Below are positions 7,179-14,147 of a DNA stretch of 14,147 nucleotides, one piece after another. Origin of the DNA: CAYPEK01 sp964409645 (GTDB lineage Bacteria > UBP15 > UBA6099). The stretch is taken from assembly GCA_964409645.1 (NCBI GenBank), contig CAYPEK010000109.1, positions 1-14,147 on the forward strand. Direction: 5' to 3'. Made by a program: the position numbers and the translations under genes. The notes below the pieces were generated by a model, which did not search any database, was not told the DNA's origin, and worked only from the letters and a program-made list of their open reading frames with translations. The stretch's first letter is position 1. Each line of letters starts with the position of its first letter.

Positions 7179-9947
7179 GTGCTTGATACGATAAAAGGAT
7201 TATTTGACGAGAATAAACGGATTGTCGTCCGGCTCGCGAAGATCGTCGATAAAGTGAACTCGCACGCGGCGGAGATGGAGTCGCTCGACGACGAACAACT
7301 GCGCGAGAAGACGTTCAAATTCCGCGAGCGGCTGGCGAACAAGGAAACGCTGGACGACATTCTGCCGGAGGCGTTCGCGGTGTGCCGCGAGGCGGCTGAC
7401 AGACGCTGCCGGCCGGGCGGCATGTGGAGTGTTTTTTTCTGGGACGCCGACACACTGAAGGAACGGATCGGCGATCAGGCGCTGATCGCGAAGATACGCG
7501 ATGTGAAGCGCCGCATCGAAGAAGGCGAAAACCAGACGCAGATTTTTCTGCCCGCGGATTTTTATAAAGAGCTGCGCGCACTCAACATCAAGGGCACGCG
7601 GATGCGGCCGTTCGATGTGCAGGTGATGGGCGGCATCGCGCTCCACGAAGGCAAGATATCCGAAATGAAAACGGGCGAAGGAAAAACGCTCTCGGCGACG
7701 CTGCCCGTATATCTCAACGGCCTCTCGCAGGACGGTGTGCATGTAGTGACGGTGAACGACTACCTCGCACGGCGCGACAGCCAGTGGATGGGGCCGATCT
7801 ATCAGGCGCTTGGACTGACGGTCGGTGTGATCCAGCACGACATGGACCCCGAGGAGCGCCGCATCGCCTACAACGCGGACATCACTTACGGCACGAATAA
7901 CGAGTTTGGTTTCGACTACTTGCGCGACAACATGGTGCTGCGCAAGGAGATGATGGTGCAGCGCGGCCACAACTACGCGATCGTTGACGAGGTGGACAGC
8001 ATTCTGATTGACGAAGCGAGAACGCCGCTCATCATTTCGGGGCAGGCGGATCAGGACGTCAGCGTGTATTACAAGGTGAATCAGGCGATCCGCAGGTTGA
8101 TGGCGAGTGAGGAACATTACGAGTTCGACGAGAAGGAACACTCGGCGAACCTGACGGAGTCGGGACAGTCATACATTGCTAAGGCGCTCAACCTGCCGGA
8201 CCTGTACGATTTCGGCCGCGATATGGACCCATCGACGGCCACCGAGCGCGATTTTCAGAAGCAGACTTTCTACAATGAAATAATCAGCACGATCCAGAGC
8301 TCGATCCGCGCGTACACGCTCTACAAGCTCGACCGCGACTACATCGTCAAGGACGGACAGGTCATCATCGTCGATGAGTTCACGGGGCGTCTCATGTTCG
8401 GGCGGCGGTACAGCGAGGGCTTGCATCAGGCGATTGAAGCGAAGGAAGGCGTAAAGATCGAGCACGAGAGCCAGACGCTCGCGACGATCACGTTCCAGAA
8501 TTATTTCCGCATGTACAAGAAGCTGGCCGGGATGACGGGTACGGCGAAAACCGAAGAACAGGAATTTATCAAGATATACGGGCTCGAAGTCGTTGTGATG
8601 CCGACGAACAAGCCGATGGTCCGCATCGACCACCCGGATACGGTGTTCAAAACGGAAAAGGCGAAGTTCGACTCGGTGGTCGAGGAGATCGTGGAGTGCC
8701 ACAAGAAGGGGCAGCCGGTGCTCGTGGGCACGGTGTCGGTCGAGAAGTCCGAGATGCTGAGCCGCATGTTGCTTAAACGCAACGTATCGCACAACGTCCT
8801 GAACGCGAAGCACCACGAGCGCGAGGCGGAGATCGTATCGCAGGCGGGCATACGCGCGCAGGTGACGATCGCGACGAACATGGCCGGCCGCGGTACGGAC
8901 ATCGTGCTCGGCGAAGGAGTGGACGGGCTCGGCGGGCTGCACATCATCGGCACCGAGCGGCACGAGTCGCGCCGTATCGATAACCAGTTGCGCGGCCGGT
9001 CCGGACGTCAGGGCGACCCCGGCTCGTCGCGCTTCTACATCTCGCTCGAAGACGACCTGATGAGGCTGTTCGGCTCGGACCGCATCAAGGGGCTGATGGA
9101 GCGCGTCGGGTTCGACGATTCGTCGCCGATCGCGCACAGTTGGCTGTCGAAGTCGATCGAGAGCGCGCAGAAGAAAGTCGAGTCGCGCAACTTCGAGATG
9201 CGCAAACACGTGCTCGAATACGACGACGTGATGAACAAGCAGCGCGAGACGGTCTATACCATGCGGCAGGACGTGCTGATGGAGGGCGACACGCGTGACC
9301 TGATCCTCGATTTCATAGATAAGCACGCGCAGTCGCTGCTGGACCGCTATTGCAGCGCCGATCTGCAACCAAAGGATTGGAACCTTACTTCACTTTATGA
9401 AGAGATCGCCTATCTCTGCTGGAAGTTCACGCACAAGCCGGAGGATTTTGTAGGCAAGACGCGCGAGGCTATGAAGGATATGATAGTCGGCCCGCTGCTT
9501 GAGTTCTACGAGGAGAAGGAGACGCGGCTCGGGCCTGAGATGATGCGCGAGCTCGAACGTGTTGTGCTTCTAAGGACGATAGACGAGAAATGGATCGACC
9601 ACCTCTACGCGATGGACAACCTGAAGGAAGGTATCGGGCTGCGCGCGTACGGTCAGGTAAACCCGATTGTGGCATACTCGAAGGAAGCGTTCGAGATGTT
9701 CACGCAGATGAAGGACGAGATCCGTCAGTCCGCGATCAGGCTCACGCTGCTGCTCGAGTTTGTGCAGCAGAGGCGTAGCGTGGTGAAGTCGGCGCAGGAG
9801 AATATCAGCGACGGCGGCGGCGAGGAAAGTGGCGGCAAGAAATCGTCCGGCGCGGGCAGGCACAAAGAGAAGGCGAAGGTGGGCCGGAACGACCCGTGCC
9901 CGTGCGGAAGCGGAAAGAAATATAAGCATTGCTGCTTGAATAAATAA
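7179..9947 (+). CDS. secA: preprotein translocase ATPase SecA
   Basis: SecA is the cytoplasmic and membrane-bound ATPase that pushes unfolded preproteins through SecYEG. The 922-residue product shows Walker A MKTGEGKT (163-170), the Walker B DEVD (270-273), IVDEFTGR (397-404), GMTGTAKTE (451-459), NMAGRGTDI (567-575), the arginine-finger region QLRGRSGRQGDPG (603-615) and the scaffold helix LRTIDEKWIDHLYAMD (798-813). It ends in a SEC-C zinc motif with Cys907, Cys909, Cys918 and Cys919 (or His917), which binds SecB and ribosomes in the family. About 65 residues (76-140) are inserted between AFAVCREAADR and MRPFDVQVMGG, where E. coli-type SecA has only a few residues. The start is GTG 7179: AAGGG lies 9 bases upstream and MLDTIKGLF fits the family. 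It has its own promoter. I saw no secM-like leader gene. Confidence 0.97.
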   Translation: MLDTIKGLFDENKRIVVRLAKIVDKVNSHAAEMESLDDEQLREKTFKFRERLANKETLDDILPEAFAVCREAADRRCRPGGMWSVFFWDADTLKERIGDQALIAKIRDVKRRIEEGENQTQIFLPADFYKELRALNIKGTRMRPFDVQVMGGIALHEGKISEMKTGEGKTLSATLPVYLNGLSQDGVHVVTVNDYLARRDSQWMGPIYQALGLTVGVIQHDMDPEERRIAYNADITYGTNNEFGFDYLRDNMVLRKEMMVQRGHNYAIVDEVDSILIDEARTPLIISGQADQDVSVYYKVNQAIRRLMASEEHYEFDEKEHSANLTESGQSYIAKALNLPDLYDFGRDMDPSTATERDFQKQTFYNEIISTIQSSIRAYTLYKLDRDYIVKDGQVIIVDEFTGRLMFGRRYSEGLHQAIEAKEGVKIEHESQTLATITFQNYFRMYKKLAGMTGTAKTEEQEFIKIYGLEVVVMPTNKPMVRIDHPDTVFKTEKAKFDSVVEEIVECHKKGQPVLVGTVSVEKSEMLSRMLLKRNVSHNVLNAKHHEREAEIVSQAGIRAQVTIATNMAGRGTDIVLGEGVDGLGGLHIIGTERHESRRIDNQLRGRSGRQGDPGSSRFYISLEDDLMRLFGSDRIKGLMERVGFDDSSPIAHSWLSKSIESAQKKVESRNFEMRKHVLEYDDVMNKQRETVYTMRQDVLMEGDTRDLILDFIDKHAQSLLDRYCSADLQPKDWNLTSLYEEIAYLCWKFTHKPEDFVGKTREAMKDMIVGPLLEFYEEKETRLGPEMMRELERVVLLRTIDEKWIDHLYAMDNLKEGIGLRAYGQVNPIVAYSKEAFEMFTQMKDEIRQSAIRLTLLLEFVQQRRSVVKSAQENISDGGGEESGGKKSSGAGRHKEKAKVGRNDPCPCGSGKKYKHCCLNK

Positions 9948-10277
9948 GTAGCGAGGGAAAGACAAAAACAAGAGAATAAAACCGAGCCGCGCGCGTAAGC
10001 AAGCGGACACGCGGAAGGATGAAAAACTCAACAAGTAAAAGAGTAAAAGCAGGGACTGGCAACGCGGTTGTTTCGCGGCGCCTGCACCGCTTTGAAGCAA
10101 CGAGAGAAATATAAAATAGGTAGTGGATAGTAGATGGGTAAAAGACAAAAAGCAACTCTAAATTGCGTAGGGCAGGGCCGCCGTTCAGTCGGCTGCACCC
10201 CGCCGAAGCAGCACCTTCAAACCAAGTTTGAGGGTGGCACTGGATACTGAATGTAAACAAGTTTTTGGAGATATAAG
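9948..10277. other. structured spacer between secA and prfB
   Basis: About 330 bases with no supported gene. The first 110 are purine-rich and have stops in the frames I read. A hairpin pairs GTTGTTTC (10067-10074) with GAAGCAAC (10094-10101), one U.G, and continues as GCGG/CCGC (10075-10078 with 10087-10090) past a TTT bulge. A second pairs 10212-10222 with 10226-10236, 11 bp with one G.U and a 3-base loop. Neither has an adjacent T-tract, so these are not standard terminators. A weak -10-like TATAAAAT lies at 10110-10117 without a good -35. prfB may be read from there or by readthrough from secA. Confidence 0.5.
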
Positions 10278-11430
10278 ATGATCGAAACTACATTATTGGA
10301 TGACCTCCGACAGCTTCAGACGAAAGTCGAAGCCATGCGGGGGTATCTTTGACGTCGAACGCCTGAAATCCGAGATCGAACAACTTGAAAAAGAGATGGC
10401 TGCGGACGGTTTCTGGAACGACCAGAAGCGCGCTGCATCCGTGAACGCCGAGCGAAGCCGCAAGAAGGAAAAGATCGAGAAATGGAAGCGGCTTTCGGAT
10501 CGGATGGAAGACGCGGTGACGATGACCGAGATGGCGATCGAAGAAGGCGACGAAAGCACGGTTGCTGAGCTCGCCGCCGAATTCGGCGACCTCGAACGCG
10601 ACGTTAAAGCGTACGAAATCGAGACGCTGCTTTCGGGCGATTACGACACGAACAACGCGATTTTCTCGATCCATGCGGGCGCGGGCGGCACCGAGGCGCA
10701 GGACTGGTGCGAGATGCTGCTCCGGATGTATCTGCGGTGGATGGAGCGGCGGAAGTTCGAGGCGCGCGTGATAGATGAGATGCCGGGCGAAGAGGCGGGT
10801 ATGAAGAGTGTTGTTGTCGAGGTCAAAGGCGACTACGCTTACGGGATGCTCCGCTCGGAAAAGGGCATTCACCGGCTGGTCCGCATATCGCCGTTCGATG
10901 CCAATAAGCGACGCCACACATCATTCGCTGCGGTCGATGTGATCCCCGAAATCGAGGAGGACGTTGACGTCGATATCAACCCGGACGATCTGAAGATAGA
11001 CACGTACCGAAGCGGCGGCGCCGGCGGCCAGCACGTGAACAAGGTGTCCTCCGCGGTGCGCATCACGCATATTCCGACCGGGATTGTTGTGCAGTGCCAG
11101 AACGAACGCTCGCAGCACAAGAACAAGGAGAGCGCGATGCGGGTTCTGCGCGCGCGCCTGTTCGAGGTCCAGCGCCGCAAGCAGCAGGAGAAGATGAACG
11201 TAATTCAGGGCGAGCTGAAGGACATCGCGTGGGGCAGCCAGATCAGGTCGTATGTGTTTCAGCCTTACACTATGGTGAAAGACTTGCGCACGCGATTCGA
11301 GTCGGGGAATATTCAGTCGGTGATGGACGGAAACATCGACGATTTTATATGGACGTATCTGCAGATGGAGGCGGGTCGTATCGCTAAACCGATCGACTCA
11401 GGCACTCCCGACGACGATGTGGACGAATAA
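10278..11430 (+). CDS. prfB: peptide chain release factor 2 (programmed +1 frameshift)
   Basis: RF2 recognises UAA and UGA stop codons and triggers release of the finished peptide. The gene is in two frames: 10278-10349 (24 codons ending CTT) followed by an in-frame TGA, then 10351-11430 in the +1 frame beginning GAC. The joined protein has 383 residues. The stop-recognition motif SPF falls at 204-206 and the catalytic GGQ at 249-251, each one residue from the positions I remember for E. coli RF2 (205-207, 250-252). This confirms both the frameshift and the start. ATG 10278 follows GGAG with a 7-base spacing. A frame-bound annotation starting at ATG 10300 would lose the true N terminus. The C terminus has an acidic extension, PDDDVDE. 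Regulation is by the frameshift itself: scarce RF2 favours shifting past the TGA. Confidence 0.97.
10338..10353 (+). promoter_or_regulatory. prfB programmed +1 frameshift site
   Basis: CGGGGGTATCTTTGAC contains the internal Shine-Dalgarno-like GGGGG, the slippery CTT codon at 10347-10349 and the in-frame TGA at 10350-10352 followed by C, a poor termination context. This matches the E. coli prfB site except that the first base is C rather than A. In this family RF2 levels feed back on its own synthesis through competition between termination and slippage. Confidence 0.97.
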
Positions 11431-11440
11431 AACGGTTGCT

Positions 11441-11491
11441 TAAAGGAGACTTTTGAAAAAGTTTCCCTTAAGAATTCTTTCAAAACTTTTT
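11441..11491 (+). other. hairpin with alternative pairing downstream of prfB
   Basis: TAAAGGAGACTTT (11441-11453) pairs with AAAGTTTCCCTTA (11458-11470): 13 positions with one G.U and one A-C mismatch, closed by a UGAA tetraloop. It begins 11 bases after the prfB stop. A competing stem joins AAAAAGTTT (11456-11464) with AAACTTTTT (11483-11491). Between them lies the palindrome AAGAATTCTT. It may act as the prfB transcript end, or be a copy of a dispersed intergenic hairpin element. The lack of a T-tract directly after the first stem weakens a simple terminator call. Confidence 0.45.
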
Positions 11492-11560
11492 GCGTCGCAA
11501 CTCCTGCTTCGCTCCGGAATTGCTTTCGGTGAATCGATACCGGTCATTCATCGAGCGAAC

Positions 11561-11589
11561 TTTCCTTTAAAACAATGTTATTTTATAAT
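11561..11589 (+). promoter_or_regulatory. possible promoter for the glycosyltransferase gene
   Basis: TATAAT at 11584-11589 is a perfect -10. TTTCCT at 11561-11566 is a poor -35 at 17-base spacing. The leader to ATG 11625 would be about 30 bases. Confidence 0.4.
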
Positions 11590-11624
11590 TCATTTTCGTT
11601 GAGACTTTTTGCGAAACGTTAAAT

Positions 11625-12313
11625 ATGAGCGGCATCTATCTCAGTCTTGTTTTTCCGGCTTACAACGAGGAGCTGAGGCTGCCGCGCTCGCTCGAAAAGA
11701 CGGTCGCATACCTAAAACGACAGAGTTATTCATCGGAAATAATCGTTGTGGACGACGGAAGTTCCGACCGGACTGCGGACGGCGCGAGGAGCGTGCTCGA
11801 TCCATCGGGAATTCCATTCAAAGTGATTTCACTCGACACGAACAGGGGCAAGGGATTCGCCGTGAAAACCGGTATGGAGGCGGCGGCGGGCGAATACGTT
11901 TTCTTTTCGGACTCCGATCTTTCGACGCCGATTGAGGAACTTGAACGACTGCTTCCTCTCCTCGAAAAAGAATACGATGTCGCTATCGGCTCGCGTGGAA
12001 TGAAGGAATCGAAACTCGAAGTCAGGCAGCCGTTTCTGCGCGAGTACGGCGGCCGCAGCCTGAACCTTCTCGTGCAGTTGATAGCGATGCCGGGCATAAA
12101 GGACACGCAATGCGGATTCAAGGGTTTCCGCGCGGCGGCGGCGAAACAGATCACGTCGCGGCAGAAGCTTAGCGGCTACTCTTTCGATGTCGAGATTTTG
12201 TACATTGCGAGGAAACTCGGAATGAAAATCACGGAAGTGCCGATCACGTGGCGGAACGACCCGGCAACAAAGGTGAGCGCGGTTCGCGAGGGAATTAAGA
12301 TAGTGATTGATTC
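11625..12313 (+). CDS. family 2 glycosyltransferase, dolichyl-phosphate glucosyltransferase (ALG5)-like, truncated by assembly gap
   Basis: About 229 residues are visible before the N run. The GT-A fold landmarks are FPAYNEELRLPRSL (10-23), VVDDGSSDRT (41-50), NRGKGFAVKTGM (73-84), the metal-binding DSD (96-98) in FFSDSDLSTP, IGSRG (121-125) and the family signature KDTQCGFKGFR (159-169), then EVPITWRND (204-212). This pattern fits the ALG5/DPM1-like group, which in bacteria moves a sugar from a nucleotide donor to a polyprenyl phosphate for envelope glycan or protein glycosylation. No membrane segment is visible; the C terminus is lost in the gap. No clear Shine-Dalgarno site precedes ATG 11625, so the start is chosen from homology to the family's first strand. 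The exact sugar and lipid are not determinable here. Confidence 0.85.
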
Positions 12314-12413
12314 NNNNNNNNNNNNNNNNNNNNNNNNNNNNNNNNNNNNNNNNNNNNNNNNNNNNNNNNNNNNNNNNNNNNNNNNNNNNNNNNNNNNNNN
12401 NNNNNNNNNNNNN
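12314..12413. other. assembly gap of 100 N
   Basis: Exactly 100 N, the conventional length for a gap of unknown size. It removes the end of the glycosyltransferase gene and the start of the following gene. The flanking genes may not be as close as the coordinates suggest. Confidence 0.99.
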
Positions 12414-13264
12414 CAGCGGCGATGTTGTTCGGGACGGCATATGCAGAAGGAGCGAAGGACCCGGCGGCGGAGTTTGTCAAAAAGCTCGGCGCGGGCGTTT
12501 CGCAGCAATACTACAATCTCGTCGATGAGCCGACCGGAAAGGATTTCGACACCAACGTGACGTCGATATACATCGGCAACCCGGCCGGCACGCGCTTCTA
12601 TACGAATTACTACGACACGAAGATGTCGAACGACGGCGCGACGCGCAAGTTCAGCACGAAAGTGCAGGCGGACAATTACGGGATGATGTTCGGCGTGCGA
12701 TCCGCAAAGTTGAAAGGGCAGGCACTGACGATCGGCTTCGCAAAGAAGGAGATCAAGACGGACAGGATAAGGGAGTACGTGTATCAGGGCGCGTGCCAGC
12801 CGTGTGTGAACATTATCGATTATGCGGAGGTTGAGTCGCATCCGTTCCATCTCGGATACGCGCGCGATCTCGGAGGCTCATGGAATGTAGGGCTCGATTA
12901 CGATTTTGAAAAGATCAAGGCGACTCCGCTCACAAGCCTGATGGTATCGACAAAAAGCTACACGCTAAAAGCGGACCGGACGGGCAGGAAGTTCGATTTA
13001 GGAGGTTCGGTTACGAAGATTGCGTCCGATAGAGCGCCGGACAACATGAACTTGAATTTCAAGGTCGCGTACAAACCGCACAAGAATGTGAAAGTGCTGT
13101 TTACGGCGGGTATGTTCACGGACGGGCTTCCGGCGGGCGGCGGCGTGTTTTCGGATGTCGGCGGCCAGTTCATAATCCCGTACCTCAACGGCGAAACAGA
13201 ATACGAACGCATTTACAGCGAGAAATTCGCCTATTTTTCACTCGGCGTAGGAATCAGCAGATAG
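12414..13264 (+). CDS. exported beta-rich (probable outer-membrane barrel) protein, N terminus in gap
   Basis: The frame is open from the gap through AAMLFGTAYAEGAKDP. This reads as the end of a signal-peptide core with a likely cleavage after AYA, so the true start is probably inside the gap and the ATG at 12422 is internal. The mature part of about 275 residues alternates polar and hydrophobic residues in many short strands, with Gly, Tyr and Phe enriched: LGYARDLGGSWNVGLDYDFE, NLNFKVAYKPHKNVKVLFTA and the closing FAYFSLGVGISR. That is the look of an outer-membrane beta barrel, and it is the main evidence here for a diderm cell. There is one cysteine pair, CQPC, in a predicted loop. I do not recognise a named family. 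A hairpin terminator follows 5 bases after the stop. Confidence 0.7.
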
Positions 13265-13268
13265 AAAA

Positions 13269-13293
13269 AGGGCGGGGTGCTAAACCCCGCCCT
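13269..13293. terminator. bidirectional terminator between convergent genes
   Basis: AGGGCGGGGT (13269-13278) pairs perfectly with ACCCCGCCCT (13284-13293) around GCTAA. On the reverse strand the stem is followed by TTTTT, giving a strong terminator for the 13323-14147 gene. On the forward strand the following bases are only AT-rich, but the 10-bp GC stem sits right after the barrel gene. Confidence 0.85.
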
Positions 13294-13322
13294 CGATATA
13301 TTCCGATCTAATAAACTTATCT

Positions 13323-14147
13323 TTATTTGTAATACGCAACGCTTACATTATCCGTGATGCCGAACGGAACGAAATTGTAAGCCTTGATGAATGAGTCTTT
13401 GAATGAGCCCGGGCCGACCGATCTCGGCTCGGCTTCCGTCTGGTGGTGCGGCCCCATCAGATTGCGGTTGCTGTCTGTCAGCTCGATCTCGATCCTGTTG
13501 TTTCCCTTTTTTACGAATTTCGTGATGTCCAGCCGATACGGATGGAACGCGATCAATCCCGCATCCTTCCCGTTGACTTTCACTGCTGTCGTTATCGAAT
13601 ACAGGCCGTTGAATTCAAGATAGACCTTTTCGCCGGTTGCGGCATTGATCTCCGCGTCTTTGCCTACGACGATCGAGCCTGAGAAGAACGGGAAGCCCTG
13701 TTTGACGAGGTCGCCGTATTTAACCGTTTGCGTTTTGTCGATTATCTTGTACGTTCCGTCCTTCGCGCGCTTCACGTTGAAATCGCCGAGCACGTAGGCG
13801 GGTTGCACTTCGACGCCGCCGTCCACGTAAACCATCGTACCGGGTTTCGTCGGCGGAACGCACGTGCCTTCCATCTCGAATACGTTTCGGCCTTCGACGG
13901 CGAGGCCGCTTATGTCTATCTTCTTGAACGAAACATCCCGCCACCAGCCTTTGTTCTTGTATTCTATAGGTTTGTCATTCAGCGACATCTTGTATTTGTC
14001 GGGCTGTTCGAGGACGAACCAGAGCTGGCTGTACGTTTTCGGGTCGCCTTCGATGTTAAAGATGTATCTGACTTTGAATTTCTTACCGGCGCCGTTGCCG
14101 ACGATCGACTCCTGCGCGACATACCACGGAAGTGAGTAAGTCCAGTC
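13323..14147 (-). CDS. C-terminal part of a probable glycoside-hydrolase-related protein with galactose-binding-like domain (runs off right edge)
   Basis: The reverse strand is open from the right edge to TAA at 13325-13323, giving 274 residues without a start in view. The ATG at 13988 is internal: 53 further codons upstream are open and protein-like (SLPWYVAQE, YSQLWFVLEQPD). The C-terminal third reads VYLEFNGLYSITTAVKVNGK, then FHPYRLDITKFVKKGNNRIE, then RNLMGPHHQ. This is the jelly-roll, galactose-binding-like module found at the ends of family 2 and rhamnosidase-like glycoside hydrolases, where a substituent is presented on a sugar-binding beta sandwich. Catalytic residues are not in view, so it could equally be a non-catalytic carbohydrate-binding protein. 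It converges on the barrel gene across a shared terminator. Confidence 0.65.
   Translation of the reverse strand, partial: DWTYSLPWYVAQESIVGNGAGKKFKVRYIFNIEGDPKTYSQLWFVLEQPDKYKMSLNDKPIEYKNKGWWRDVSFKKIDISGLAVEGRNVFEMEGTCVPPTKPGTMVYVDGGVEVQPAYVLGDFNVKRAKDGTYKIIDKTQTVKYGDLVKQGFPFFSGSIVVGKDAEINAATGEKVYLEFNGLYSITTAVKVNGKDAGLIAFHPYRLDITKFVKKGNNRIEIELTDSNRNLMGPHHQTEAEPRSVGPGSFKDSFIKAYNFVPFGITDNVSVAYYK

Noticed and set aside
8169..9368. Reverse-strand open frame of about 400 codons inside secA
   Set aside because: It is the antisense of conserved SecA motifs and has the same Arg/His/Val-rich antisense composition.
10300..11430. ATG 10300 as the start of prfB
   Set aside because: It has no ribosome site, and it would replace the frameshifted N terminus that puts SPF and GGQ at family positions.
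12422..12424. ATG 12422 as the true start of the barrel protein
   Set aside because: The frame is open upstream into the gap and the visible residues look like the end of a signal peptide, so this Met is probably internal.
13986..13988. ATG 13988 (reverse strand) as the start of the right-edge gene
   Set aside because: The frame continues without a stop for 53 protein-like codons to the window edge.

Overview
The window looks like part of a chromosome from a diderm (Gram-negative-type) bacterium, read from a draft or metagenome-style scaffold: a run of 100 N at 12314-12413 marks a scaffold join. Evidence for a bacterium is a full-length SecA, a release factor 2 gene with the classic programmed frameshift, and sigma70-like promoters with Shine-Dalgarno sites. 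Evidence for an outer membrane is a secreted, beta-rich, barrel-like protein. The genes are GC-rich and the intergenic stretches AT-rich. I cannot place the phylum. The mix (SecA with a large insertion in its first nucleotide-binding domain, HtpX with a C-terminal zinc ribbon, a GAF signalling protein, a sugar-binding-domain protein) would suit a poorly sampled environmental lineage, but that is only an impression.

Layout. 1-368 (-): N-terminal part of a GAF-domain signalling protein. 511-1419 (+): alpha/beta hydrolase resembling monoacylglycerol lipase. 1657-2100 (-): unrecognised 147-residue protein with its own ribosome site and terminator. 2331-3584 (+): HtpX-like membrane metalloprotease with an added zinc ribbon. 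3675-4250 (+): beta-class carbonic anhydrase. 4449-6746 (+): unrecognised 765-residue protein ending in a Pro/Ala linker and a double zinc ribbon. 7179-9947 (+): secA. 10278-11430 (+): prfB, read through a +1 frameshift. 11625-12313 (+): dolichyl-phosphate-glucosyltransferase-like family 2 glycosyltransferase, cut by the gap. 12414-13264 (+): C-terminal part of an exported barrel-like protein. 13323-14147 (-): C-terminal part of a protein with a galactose-binding-like fold, running off the right edge.

How the genes relate. Most appear to be single-gene transcription units rather than an operon: nearly every gene has its own promoter-like -10 element and several have a hairpin terminator. HtpX (membrane protein quality control) and SecA (protein export) share a cell-envelope theme, but spacing and promoters give no sign of co-transcription. 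secA and prfB are separated by about 330 bp that may be transcribed but holds no convincing gene.

I see no CRISPR array, insertion sequence, prophage, toxin-antitoxin pair, rRNA or tRNA. The most plausible source of new biology is the 765-residue zinc-ribbon protein. The SecA insertion, the HtpX zinc ribbon and the structured spacers around prfB come next. I did not find a clear multi-gene undescribed system.
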